A stretch of 64,000 nt of DNA from Prunella strophiata (Eukaryota; Chordata; Aves; Passeriformes; Prunellidae): NCBI GenBank assembly GCA_036583965.1, contig JAZBQD010000015.1:71836330-71900329 (forward strand). The letters run 5' to 3'. Both the position numbers and the translations under genes were made by a program. The notes under the pieces are model-generated. The model searched no databases and was not told the DNA's origin. It saw only the letters and a program-made list of their open reading frames with translations. Below are positions 1-11,800 of this stretch, one piece after another. Positions within the stretch are counted from its first letter, which is position 1; each line of letters starts with the position of its first letter.

Positions 1-3000
1 TCAGGTTCTCTTTGAGTCTCTGGAAACTACCAGAGGCTGTAGGCCATGCCAACATCTCTATTTCTATCAGAATATTTCACTTTTGCACAAATGTATATAT
101 TCATAGTTATACCTAATTTTATCCATGTTCTTCTAGTAAAAACCTGTAACTGTGGAAGTGTTTCTGTATGAATAATCTTACCATATCTTGGGAAATATTT
201 CCTGGGCATTAACACCATTTAATTTCATAACAGCCAGGCAGCACACTTCCCTCAGAGCTTCTTATGGGAGTCTGAACTGAAACCATTTCCTTGACATAAG
301 ACAGCCTTGAAGCTCTAACACTTTGCTATAAGGTTAAGTTTGTGCAATCCAAAAATTTGAGCATGGTAAGGTTTTCCAGTATTAGCCCAAGACCTCTGCT
401 GCTGAGAAGGAGAAAGACAAGATAAAGGAAAAGTGAAAAAAATCTGTTTTGGAGATTATGGCAGAAAGAAATCTCTGGATAAGAGGACAAGCCAGAAATG
501 GTGCCGAAGGCAATCCTGACAATCAAGGAGCTACTGGGCTAGAAAGCTGGTCTGCAGGTTTAAATACCCTTCCAAAACCAGTCTTGAGATTGCCAGAAAT
601 TGAAGTTATAATCTACTTAGAAAAGTGCAACAAGAAGGAAGAGAATGTGCATGTCTGAGGAAGAAACTAATATCAGAACTTTTGCTCTGCTGGGCAAGTG
701 CTTCACGGTACTTGGGGCAGGCAATGAATGCTTCACTACTGCCAGACAAATTGAGCTGCTAAAAAAACCTCTCCAGGCCATATTTCTTCCCTTGCAGCTG
801 GGTGCCTACTCAGAGTGATTCACACCTTCATCTTGCCAGATTTCTGGACAGGTCATTTACACTTGATAGGCTCAGTTCCCCATCTGTAGGACAGAGATAA
901 TGATACTTCCCCACCTAAGAGAAGTGCTCTGTGGACAAATGTGGATGACTATTTAGGGGCAGCCATGTCAGAGCCTGTACAAATTCCTAAGGCATGAACT
1001 TTGTGTCCTCTCTAAAAGTAACAAACAAGAGCAGCTTTTATATAGACAGGATGCACAATGAACACGAGATGGAAAGGCTCAAGGTATTATGTTTACTCCC
1101 AAAACAGACATTTGTTATTATTTTCTCTGCATCTCCGCCAGGCTGTGGAGCCCCTACTGAAATAATTACCTTCCTGCCACCTCAGCCCAGGAAGGCTGAT
1201 GGAAATCATGAGGAACTTTTTATTTTTCCTTGTGCCTGCCACCAAGTCAAATCTTTTCATTACCAAGGGAGCTGCTGCAGGAGCTCCCTTTCATTCCCCA
1301 GAAAGGACAGCAGGAAGGAATATGGCTGTCACACTACACAACTTTACTGAAATAAAAAGGAAAGGAGAACTGATTCAGATGCACGACTTTAGCCTGTTTC
1401 CTAAGAGATGCAAGATGAGAGCTGCATGAGCCTTGCTTTGGAAGGAAGCTTTGCAGAACACTACCACAAACACATCTGCATTTTGGAAGCAAGGATCAGT
1501 GATCTGTACTCTGAAAGGCACAAAACATGGCCAGGGCAAGCAGTGGCCTTCTGGGATGTACTGGCTATTAAAAACAAACAAAAAACTCCAATACAGAAAC
1601 AGGCTCAGGAATAAAATCTGGAAATACCACTGACTTTGATTCCATTCCTCAGGGTTACCATCTTGGTCTTCTCCCCTTTCATACATGTCCAGCACTCCTG
1701 ATGCTCACCATCCCTGGGAGCTGCATCTCCCTGTACAAAGGCAGGTTACTGCCCACCACTGATGCTCAGTACCCACTCCTCTTGGTAATAACACCTTGAG
1801 GGCATACTAGAAAAGAAACAATCTTTCTTTCTGTGGGAATTTGGCAATACTTAACAGCATACTGTGCAATGGAACCAATGTAAACTGTAGCCCAGTATAT
1901 ATTTTTTAAATGACCTAATGGCATTACGTGTTCCATCTACAGATGGCATGGGAAGTGCCATGGTGACTGCTGAGGTCTACTAGTAGTTTGCCACTTACTA
2001 CTCAGAATAAATAGGCAGAATGTTCCCTGGAGCCAGGATACTGACAACATAACCAAGAGACAAACAAGCATGTTGCATCTGAAGCAGTGGTTACATTTTA
2101 TTAGATCTGTCAGTAATTCTGTCACTCCACAGGAGGCCCGATCCGAGCTCATGTAAGCTGGATCTCTGCCCCATTAATCCTGACTAACAAGTAGGAGGTG
2201 ATAACTGTTGTAACTAAGAAACAAAATTATATATAAGAAAACTACATTTAATAAACACCATGCAAGTTTATTCAAACACCCTCAAGGAAGGAACCTGGAC
2301 CCAACCAAAGGATGATAATCTTATCAACTGTATCCTAAATGAGGCCTGATGTATGAGGGTAAGTAATTTCTGCAGAAACAGAAATGATAATGTGTACTCT
2401 GATGACTCTGTGACAGAAATGAGAAATGTTCTTACATATTTTAGTAGGAAAATCATAATGAAAGTACCAGCATTGAAAACAGGATAATGAAAATATTTTT
2501 GATTTATAGTGTTAAATAATCACCAAATAGAATGAAATCATAAAGTGAAAAATAAAATAAAAAAAACCCAGCCCTCTACCTTGCTTCTGTTCTGCATACT
2601 AAATATGCTACCTCAAGGGCAAGGTGAAAAAAAAACTCCAAACATTTCATATCAGTCCTGTTTGACAGCATTCCTGTATTCCTGCACACTACCAACCCTC
2701 CCCTCTCCCCTGAATTTCAGAAAGAAAAAAATCCACACAATCTTAAAAAGACCAGATCCTCCTACATGAAGAAAAGAAATAAACTACCACTACCTGCATG
2801 CTCTGTGTAAAACACATCACATAGCATCCTATCAAATTTCAGACAAAAGGCTTCAGAGGAGGATGATGTCCACCTCTCCAACACAGTTCTCCACTTTCCT
2901 ATCAGAACCCTGAGAAAGGCAGAAAACCCCTGAACAAATCTTCCCTCTCACAACATCACTACATGGGATATAAAAGCAATGACTAACAGTTGCTAAATTC

Positions 3001-3350
3001 AGTAAAATATGGCTCCTGCCTGGCCAGCCCTACACCAGACAGGAGGGAGAGCAGAGGACTCCCACCACAACATATCCATATGTGGAGCACAACTCCCACA
3101 AGAGCTCTCATGGCTAACCAAGAACAAAGTGAACCAGCAACGACAGGCACAAACCATACCTACATCTGTAAACTGCATGACATTGAAAGTCATTCATACA
3201 TTACATAAATCCAAAGGGCTTGAAAGCTTTTTGTTATGGCAAACAAGGTGGTCATGAAATGGTTACTGATGGAGCAAGTGGCATGTGGCACAAAACTGTG
3301 CTTGCAAGACTGACAGAGAGTTTGAACAAAAAATACTGAAAAATTCAAAC
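1..3350 (-). other. CTNND2: CTNND2 downstream intron, partial (5' end of the intron at the right)
   Basis: This sequence follows the donor at 3350-3349 (gtttga) on the minus strand. It must be intron because the next expected peptide (VLWNLSS, after the split glycine) is not encoded anywhere in it in any frame I could read. It holds one MIR relic near 848-950. The other short ORFs (up to 118 codons at 994-1350) show no family resemblance. The acceptor of this intron lies left of the window. Confidence 0.8.
848..950 (+). repeat. MIR-type SINE relic
   Basis: The stretch lines up with the second half of the amniote MIR/CORE-SINE consensus. It has a version of caagtcacttaacct, then ctcagttccccatctgta, then a stretch like the consensus tggggataataatagtaccta, then a variant of the AAAGCGCT tail. 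Divergence is high, as expected for an element that predates the bird-mammal split. It is about 100 bp long and lacks the tRNA-like head. The call is by eye against the remembered consensus. Confidence 0.65.
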
Positions 3351-3564
3351 CTGTGACCAGTTCTCTGATTTCCAAATCTGTAGTCTTGCGGAGTAGCCGT
3401 ACTAATGCTGGGATACCACCACAGTTTTTCAGAGCTATTTTGTTGTCATCATTTGCTTTCCCATATACCAAGTTTCTCAAAGCTCCACAGGCACTACGGT
3501 GGACTTCTGTCATCCGATGGTCCAATAGGTCCACCAGTAACTGTATTCCGCCCTGTCTTCTTAT
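3351..3564 (-). CDS. CTNND2: CTNND2 (delta-2 catenin) internal coding exon, armadillo repeats (downstream exon)
   Basis: This internal exon encodes 71 full codons plus the first base of a split glycine codon. The peptide starts [18 protein letters not shown], continues through [13 protein letters not shown] and [12 protein letters not shown], and ends IRELVTG. These are p120-catenin subfamily armadillo signatures: the helix-turn ACGALRNL and GG(I/L)xxLVxLL motifs each mark a repeat. The minus-strand acceptor reads cctgtttcag before ATAAGA, and the donor reads ACAG then gtttga. The exon starts in phase 0 and ends in phase 1. From memory of the family, residues such as [10 protein letters not shown] and [12 protein letters not shown] match CTNND2 rather than PKP4, ARVCF or CTNND1. 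Delta-2 catenin is a mainly neuronal protein that binds the juxtamembrane segment of classical cadherins through this domain and affects dendrites and spines. No stop codon or frameshift is present, so the exon looks functional. The paralogue call rests on recall, not on a search. Confidence 0.93.
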
Positions 3565-4693
3565 CTGAAACAGGCCAAAGTGAGAATCATACAGTTAGGC
3601 AATGAACACCAGTACCAATAAATGCTGTCCAATGTAATTAAGCTGTGTTTTATGCAGGCTGCAGGCCAGCAAAGGTGTGCTGGTAACACCAGAGAGCTGC
3701 TACATTTCATGACTTGATTCCTAGTATTATTCTTTCGGTGGCAACATAACTTCTGTAAAAGCAGCCAAAATTAGTCAAGAGTTCGTCAAGGTTTGCCTTG
3801 GCAAGAGTTTCTTCTGCGCTTCAGAGTTTCATCTCCTTCAGAGTGTAACACATCACAAGCTAGAGAAAAAACCACAAGGCTACAGCAAACAAAAAAATGC
3901 ACTTAACGTCATTAAGTTTTTAGGAGTCCTGCCTTTACTTTTAATTACTGGGAATGGGAACAGCTACTGTAGCCTCAGTAAGCACATTATATCAACTAAA
4001 TTGGGATGAGCAATGATGAAAGGAAAAGAAAGGAATCACCAGAAACATAAAGACAAGGATGAGAAATAAATTGTGGTAAGCTTGTTCTAACAATATTGAG
4101 GGAGACCCTTAAGTGATGCAGGAACTGAAGCCTTATGTGTACCCAAGGTAGCCTAAAAAAGAAATTTCTACTGTGGTATCTCACATAAAAATCATTCTAG
4201 AAAAAGCACAAAAATATTTGAGACAAATGGCCAAGAAGGTCAGGAATACCAAGCACCATTTATTATGAAACCATTTCAAACAAATACTTTATTGCTCTGT
4301 GGCACTATTTGTTCCTCATAGAGTAATCAGTCTTGGACCTAATTTTAAGAAACCACACAGGTTCATAACTAACATCCGAAGAGTACAATGCTTTAGCTTC
4401 AAGCAAATTACACAGACAACACTGAAAAAGTCAAGAACTTTCCCATATGTATAGCTGGCAAAGGTCCAAAACAAGCAAGGCACTTCAGCTGGCCGTTTTA
4501 CATTTAGGACAACAAAAAATCTGAAATATTTGTGAAGCAGTTTTTGCAGGGCCATGTGCTCTTGGGGCTCTGCAGGGGGAAGTCTTGGAAGAAGGAAACA
4601 GCTAAAGTACAATAAAATCTATTAGGAATTAATTTACTAACTTAAAATCTTTATGTAGAACCAATTTATGGCATTTCATGGATCTAACACAAG

Positions 4694-5436
4694 CTTAAAC
4701 AAGGTGAAGTGCTGGGTCCTGTGTTACTGTCACAACAAGCCCATGCAATGCTACAGGCTTGGGGAAGAGTGGCTGGAAAGCTGGAAAAGGAACTGCCTAC
4801 AGCAAGCTGAACTATGAGCCAAAGTGTGCCCAGGTGGCCAAGAAGGCCAAAGGCATCCTGGCCTGTATCAGCAAGAGTGTGGCCAGCAGCACTAGGGCAG
4901 TGATCCTTCCCCTCTGCTTGGCACTGGTGAGTGCTCAAATCCTGTGCTCAGTTCTGGGCCCCTCACTACAAGAAGGACATTGAGGTGCTGGAGCAAGTCC
5001 AGAGAAGGGCAATGGACAAGGGAAGGGTCTAGAGCACAAGTCCTGAGAGAAGCAGCTGAAGGAGCTGGGGTTTAGCCTGGAGGAAAGAAGGCTCAGGGGT
5101 GACCTTATCACTCTCTACAGCTGCCTGAAAGAAATCTGTAGCCAGTAGGTAGTTGGTCTCTTCTCCCAAGTAACAAGTGGTAGGACAAGAGGAAATGGCC
5201 TCATGTTATGTCAGGAGAGGTTTAGGTTGTATATTGTGAAAAAATTCTTCACCGAAAAGGTTATCAAGAACTGGAATGGGTTGCCCAGGGAATTGGTGGA
5301 GTCACTATCCCTGAAGGCATTTAAAAGGTGTGCAGATGTGGCACTTACTGGTGGAATTGGCAGTGCTGAGTTAATGGTTGGACTAGATGATCTTGATTGT
5401 TTCCAGCCTAAAGGATTATGTGAATCTATGATTCAC
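4694..5436 (+). mobile_element. CR1 LINE, 5'-truncated 3' end
   Basis: This is the 3' part of a chicken-repeat-1 (CR1) non-LTR retrotransposon in the plus orientation. Landmarks in order are gtgctgggtcctg, ctacaggcttggggaagag, gcccaggtggccaagaagg, gcatcctggcctgtatcag, cctcactacaagaaggacat, tctcccaagtaacaag, tggttggactagatgatctt and the terminal tgaatctatgattc, the relic of the CR1 8-bp tail repeat. It encodes the C-terminal end of ORF2 (reverse transcriptase protein), now broken by frameshifts and small deletions. An 82-codon open stretch at 5203-5451 is one such remnant. Truncation at the 5' end is the usual fate of CR1 insertions. The element lies about 1.1 kb from the downstream CTNND2 exon, in the opposite orientation to the gene. 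Confidence 0.93.
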
Positions 5437-6493
5437 CTCAAAAAAGACTGAAAAGTGATTCAGGCTTTAGGGTTCCAAAATTGAGCTATATGAAATTACT
5501 TACTGCTAAACCAGAAGTTCTCCCTTTCTTCTTCAAGTTTATCTGGCATATTCTTACTGTTTTTAGTAACAGCAAAACCAAAAAATAGAACAGCTGTGTT
5601 ATCAAAAAGCATATACACCATGATGTTACAGTGTTAAATTAAGATGTTTTAATGTCTATACAGTTACAACACAGCTTTGGTCTAAATGCCAAAGTGATAG
5701 TGTTTAAAGATATACTAGGATATTTTTCCTTAAATAGGCATTATATCAGTACTAATGTGCAACTTTCTGAGCAATATGCAGGTCACCTCAAAGACTACAG
5801 CAGCTGGCACTATATGGTGCACTAAGAGATATGAATGGACATTGGTAAAATAGATCAATTTCATCCAGGAGAGTTCACCAATATTTTTGAGAGTTTATGC
5901 TTCTGCTGCTCAGAGAAACCATGACCTCTTTCAGTTTAGAAATGAGAAAAGCAGGTCAAAGAGAAAAGGTGCTGTAAAATAGATCACTAGTCAAATATTT
6001 TCCATGTGAACAGGATGCCTTGCAATTAAATAATTAGCTCATTTCTGAGCCAGAAAAAAAAAATTACCAAGTTAATCTGGGAGAGGTGGGGGGTGAATCT
6101 TGCTTATTTTGTTTGCTTGGGTTTACAATCCATCACCATTTAACCTTCATATAAAAATACATTTGCTTCCCCTACTAACCAGATTTATAAAACGAAGCAT
6201 GCTACATGAAGAGCCACCTACATGACAAAACAGATGACATTTACTAAAAAGACTAGGAACAAAAATTTATGCATCAGTTCTACAAAAGGTGAATCAACCA
6301 CAGAGCTTCACACTTCAACCTTGGAAAAGAAACAAGATCTGATAGAAGAAAGAATACAGTTAAAAAATATATGAGTTGCCTGGTGTGATGAGTAATATCA
6401 GGAACGACAGAATGAAAACATGCCTGCTGATCTTTGTGAATTATATTTTTAAACCACAATATGTTGAATGAATATTTTAATTGCTTTGCTGCT

Positions 6494-6512
6494 AAAAAAA
6501 AAAAAAAAAAAA
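6494..6512 (+). repeat. Poly(A) run, 19 A
   Basis: An uninterrupted run of 19 A is followed by g and aaaaag. No retroposed body is recognisable upstream, so it may be a simple repeat or the tail of a decayed retrocopy. Confidence 0.85.
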
Positions 6513-7226
6513 GAAAAAGTAAGAATGAGAAAAAGTATTAGTTGGTAGAAAAAATCATTCTGTGTGCTACAAATTCAGCTAAAGACTTGGAGGGCTCTGT
6601 CTTCATTCAGAAGGACTCTGTGCCTATGCTGTTTTTCCCACTCTTTCCCTTGCACACAACCAAGTGGCATCTCACACTCCTCAGCAGTTTATCCTGTGGA
6701 TGCTGTTAGGTGATAGGTTTTGCTATCTTCTGCTCATTTCTAAAGGGAAATGTGTGGCTCTGCTACACTGAGACAGTATTCCTGAGCTGCACCTTCCCTT
6801 TCCAGCCATGGCAGCTGACAGCACACTAGTGTTCAGCTCATGCAGCTCCTCCTCTCCCAAGAACCTGAAGCCAGCAGCAGACTGGAGTGATTCAAAGATA
6901 ATTTCTTAAAAGCAAAGGCATTAAATATTAATCTAAAATGCATTTCTGTCAGGGAAAAAAAGGGTAATACAACAGAAATGAAACAGTTATTACATAACAC
7001 TTTACATAACTTGACAAAATTTCTTAAATTTTACTGAGGAAAGAATCCTATTCTTACCCAGGAAATAGAAGATTTATTTTACAAACTTTCTTTGAATTTC
7101 CAAGCTCAGATATTTGGCAGAGTAACTGTGTCATGCAGGGAGAGATGGAGCTGATTGTTCACAACTAGGAGCCCAGTTTCTGATGCTGTTTTTTATCTGG
7201 ACCCTTCTCTTGCTTTGGTTGTGTTG

Positions 7227-7242
7227 TTTTTTTTTTTTTTTT
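7227..7242 (+). repeat. Poly(T) run, 16 T
   Basis: Sixteen consecutive T follow a pyrimidine-rich and GT-rich stretch. It inflates a 64-codon ORF in this place, which I do not regard as a gene. Confidence 0.85.
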
Positions 7243-7396
7243 ACAACAGACCTTTATTCACCACAAGTCTCACCCCATCTTTGTGCTTCTACCAAATATC
7301 TATATAGATATTTAAAACTATACTCTCCAGCAGGTTTAAGTATGCCTGACAAATTGGGAGACTTTGATGGATATTAGCAGGATATATTTAAATGTA

Positions 7397-7485
7397 TGGG
7401 AAATGAGGCAAAGGAAAGAAAATTATTTGTTCAAGTCCTTTAGGGAGCTAAGAGCCATAGCCTGGAGGACAATTCTGACCTAGTC
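7397..7485 (-). repeat. MIR-type SINE relic
   Basis: Read on the plus strand, the stretch follows the reverse complement of the MIR core. It runs gaaatgaggcaaaggaaag (consensus like aaactgaggcacagagagg), then attatttgttcaagtcc (like taagtaacttgcccaaggtc), then agggagctaagagcc (like acagctagtaagtggc), then a region like gagccgggattcgaac. Order and spacing agree over roughly 80 bp despite many substitutions. This is the clearest of the three MIR relics in the window. Confidence 0.7.
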
Positions 7486-8810
7486 TCCCGGGGCAGATCT
7501 CAGCTCAGTTAGTCACAGCTCCAGCGAGTTCAGTAGTGCTACTGCCAAATGTCTTTGCCAAGAACTCCAGGATGGATGAATAAGCAGCAACTTGCACCAA
7601 CAGGGTATCAAATCCCAAATCCCAATTTGATACTTCTGTCTCTTTCAAAACTTAAGATGAAGAAAGCATTTCTTAATATACTATTTACTGACATATCAAT
7701 GGCTGCTGCCTTGTTACATCTAGGAGGAAAAGAAAATAGAATATGTCAGAGTCTGTTTGTCTAGTAAAAACAAACAGTGGAGTAGCCAACTTGTCAGGAG
7801 ATACAGAGGAACCAGCTCTATTCTCACACAGACCAGCCCCCAAGTAGCCACTTCTGATCTCAAAAGAATGACCTTCAATTCTCCAGCACAATGAGTACGC
7901 CCAGTTGCAAATACCCATGTCTCGAATGCATTGTCCCCTTTTTACACCATCTTTTCTCAAAAATAAAAAAAGAGCATCAGAGGAGAAGGATTAACAATAT
8001 TAACAATGCTGGGTGAACTCTGTTCTGCGTTGTTTCCCATGACTCTCTTAATCCATGGATACCAGTAATTTCTGTTATTTTCCTTTTACTCACTGGAAAT
8101 ATTTTGTGTGTGTCTTTGGAAGACACTGTTAGAGAGCTGTTAAATAGAGAGCTGTGATTAGGAATTTATGCCAATCAAAGTGAAAACTCAAAGAACAGAG
8201 ATTACATAAATTTTGTAAAAAAAATTATTTCCATGGAAGAATGCACAGAGCTTCTTTCATCTGAGGAATCACGTGTTTTCTTTTACCAGGATATTTTCAA
8301 ACTTTTCTTTAAAGTTGTCTCTCTGCCATTAATGTCCCTGTCTACTTGCTGGCCATAAGCACTTGACCAGCCCCACTGATGCCACAATACAGGCAGACAG
8401 GACAGGAGTAGGTGCCAGACTCTCTAGTACACAGATTGATAAAAGTGCACTCATGTCAGCTTGATGACAGAGTCTTCTCCTCTGGCATAATATGAAAGGC
8501 TTTTTTTGCATTACATCTGAGAATATGTATTCGTATTCTATGAAAATAAAATTTAGATTCAAGAAGGGGTTCAGGCTGTTACTGGAAGCACTGAAGATGT
8601 CAATTATGTTCCTAGTAAGGACAACTTCTATACCCCATGCCAAGATCCTATGAGAAATTAATTTATCTGTTTCAAGGCTTATCTTTGACTCAGTGGTGTT
8701 TAGCCTCAGAGTGGACTGTTAAGACACTTAATCTACCAGGAGTTACATATGACCAGCCCGAAGCATATGGAGTGGTAAAAACAAGTCAACAAGATATCGA
8801 TAACATGTCT

Positions 8811-8847
8811 GAAACTATATGTATATATCTATATATACATATACTTG
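8811..8847. repeat. AT-rich (TA/TATG) microsatellite with inverted arms
   Basis: Alternating TA and TATG steps form two 10-bp arms, at 8818-8827 and 8832-8841, that are exact reverse complements around a 4-base loop. This is probably a by-product of the simple repeat and not a functional hairpin. Confidence 0.75.
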
Positions 8848-11800
8848 ATTACTGTAAGATTTTAGCATATGATAGCTTGCTTTCCCAATTCAATACAACA
8901 GATTGTCTGGATGTGTGGAAGGAAATTAAATGTAAGATGTGAAGGGTATGTAGATACTTGGAATGTACAGGCACCTGTGTTGTGAGGACATCTGCTCAAT
9001 GGCTGTCCTGAGTATAAACAGAAATGAGACAGGAAAAGTAACAAACCACACTGACATACACAAACTCTGCAGAGCAAGGGACAATACCAAAGACCAGATC
9101 TGGGAGGTCACTGCTCAATGGACTGCTGAAGGAACCACTCCAAGGCTTGGAGAGGTTCAGCCTGAGCTTTGTTAACTGGTAAAGTGGGCACACAGGGAGG
9201 AGTGAATGGAAAGGTCCTGTGGTAAAGAGCATGCTGGTGGGGTTGTGGCAGTGTGCCAGACTCACAGGATGTTTAGCAGAAGGGCAAAGATAGAAAAAAG
9301 GAGTAATTCCAAATGCATGGGGGAGGAACAACATGAGGAAAAGGAGAAGGGCATGATGAAAGGGATTGGTCATCTGGAAATAAATTGTGCTTCAGCAAGG
9401 GTGTCTGGCCACACCCCTCATTTGATCACTGCACCCTGTTTTACCTTTTTATTAACCCTAATTGCTAATGGCATAACACTAGTGAACCTTTAGCTGGAAT
9501 ATCTGAGAAGAACAGGAGATGTGGGAAAGAGCTATCAGAGACACTGTGGATCCCAAGGCTAGATACCAGTGAGACCAGAGTGAACAAAATGTAGGTGAGT
9601 GACCTCTCTTCATAACAAGCTATGAGAAATCTGGCCCTGGAACCTGGCTATTGCTTATGGCTTTGCAACAGCAGAAGCAAAGCTAAAGTAAATAGATATT
9701 ATCTGTTTTGACTCTCACTAAGGTTTTGAACCCTATTTTGAAATATAGTCTTTGCAATCTGTGGAGTGAAAATTATTCTATTCCTCCCAGCAGCAAAGAA
9801 AAGAAGCAAAACCTTTTCTTTCAATCACTGCATAATGGAAATTGCCTTTTGCATCCCTTGGAATGCTGCAAAAATTAGACCTAGAGATACAAAAAGAAAG
9901 AAAAGTGAAGCTTCAAGTTTTAAACAGTTTAGCCAAAGACTGTTAGATAATGAAGTATTCCAAAACAGCCTAAAAATACTTCTGTGATAGAAACCAAAAC
10001 ACCCTTCCTCTTCTATTTATACTCAGCAAGTGGGTATCTGAGATATTGTTCAAATTTTGCCAGTAGGTATAACTGAAACATCCTTTTCTGCATTTAATTC
10101 TGAGTACCCTGCCTTACAAAGTAAAATATAATGGAAACAGAGGAGAAGTAGGAATAGGTAAAAAAAAACCTGTTAGACTGACAGAGTGATAAAGCGTGCT
10201 GCTAAAATAACACAATCTTCTCTTCCCAGTAAGACATTAAGTGTTCCACTATTAACAGCTCCACATTCCTAATTCAAACATTAATTCACAGTTAGATGCT
10301 TACTTTCCACATTTTTCTTAATAATCACTATTGAGTAACTCTTCATCCAGAGGAGGTGAAGGAAATCTAACAACAATCAATCCTTTCTACACATCATAGA
10401 TATTAATTGCCAGTTTAATTGACGTAACACACTGCATCATCTGCAACTTATTCTGTGACATTTCTGCTATTAAGAAAGCATGTTTTAATATATCAAAATA
10501 CACATATTTAAACACATGGAATTATTTTTAACGCCACTCTGTTACATATAGAACAGAACTAAAAAATAACAGGCTGCCAGCATGGGTGATGTTATGTATC
10601 CAATAAACACCAAATTAAAAGGACAATTCAGTTTAAGTCTGCTTCTGGAAACAATTAGTAAGAATTGGTTTTAATGTTGTTAGATACTGGTTTTCCAACT
10701 AGCAGGGCAAGCATTAACTACTTCACATGTGAATGGATTTTGAGAAACTCCGTTCCACCAGTGCTGGAAGGAGAAGCTACAAGAGCCAAACCAAATTCCC
10801 AGAGAATGTTTAAATGGTGGCAGGCTCTGTAGTGAGACTCTGACTACAGCCACCCTGTTCTTCTCAGGCTCACTGTGTGAGCTGACTGGTTTGCCCACAT
10901 GGACCAGGGCACTGCAGCAAAGGCCATGATGGCCGCACAGCAACTTGACTGCACTGACCGTTTATCCACACTTATCCATGAAATTATTATATTTCTTCAT
11001 GTTTTTACTGCAGCTACAAATTCTCTCAGTTATTTATATTTGCCTTGTTTACACTACTAAAATGACTTCCATCTAAGAGGGAAAGAACCACTCTATTTTT
11101 TGGAGAAGGGTTTGGAAGATGAGCAGCCCCATTGCTAGTTTATTTCAGAGGGCTGACTCCTACCTAGAACTTGAAACGGATGTGAAAGGGGAGAAAAAAA
11201 ATCATCAGAACAGAATACGGGAATAATATTTAGTACAGCACATTCTTAAGACAAATATACTGGTTCAAACCTTAAGTCCTCTCCATTACTTCTGATGTGC
11301 CTATGGAACAGCAGGTAGACAATGCAAAATCTGTACATTGCAAAGGCACATGAGATTTATTACAGACAAATTTACCTGTAACATCACAAGGTAATTTAGC
11401 CTCATTAGTGAAGTAATTTGCTACAGGTTTAAAAAAGTGCTGAGCAATTTTAGCTGAAAATAGAGCAGAATTTATGCAAATTGCTGCATTAACTCCAAAG
11501 TCTAATTTGTTTAAGGAATCTAAATCAGGGTTTGGATGCAGGTCCCATTTAAGAATGGCTTTCTCATTAGGACTTTTTAGATCAGATACAAAGGTAACAT
11601 AAAGCTGTGAACAGGCATAATGTAAATAAATTCAACTACCAGTATATATACAACGTTCTGCTTAAAGTTAAATAAGAATTGTTCCCCCTGTGTTAAACTG
11701 CACTGTGTGGAGAAGGATGAGGATCTTTTTTTCTGTGTCTACAGAAACCAGGTGGGTGTTTGGTGGAAAGGTTGTGTGACGTGCGGATGCAAAGCACGGG

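Noticed and set aside
3190..3534. 114-codon minus-strand ORF starting at MDLLDHRM
   Set aside because: The methionine is a read-in artefact: the codon there is GTG GAC with an upstream reading frame continuing to the acceptor, or an ATG lies inside the exon. The tail after ELVTG is intron. The true exon is 3351-3564.
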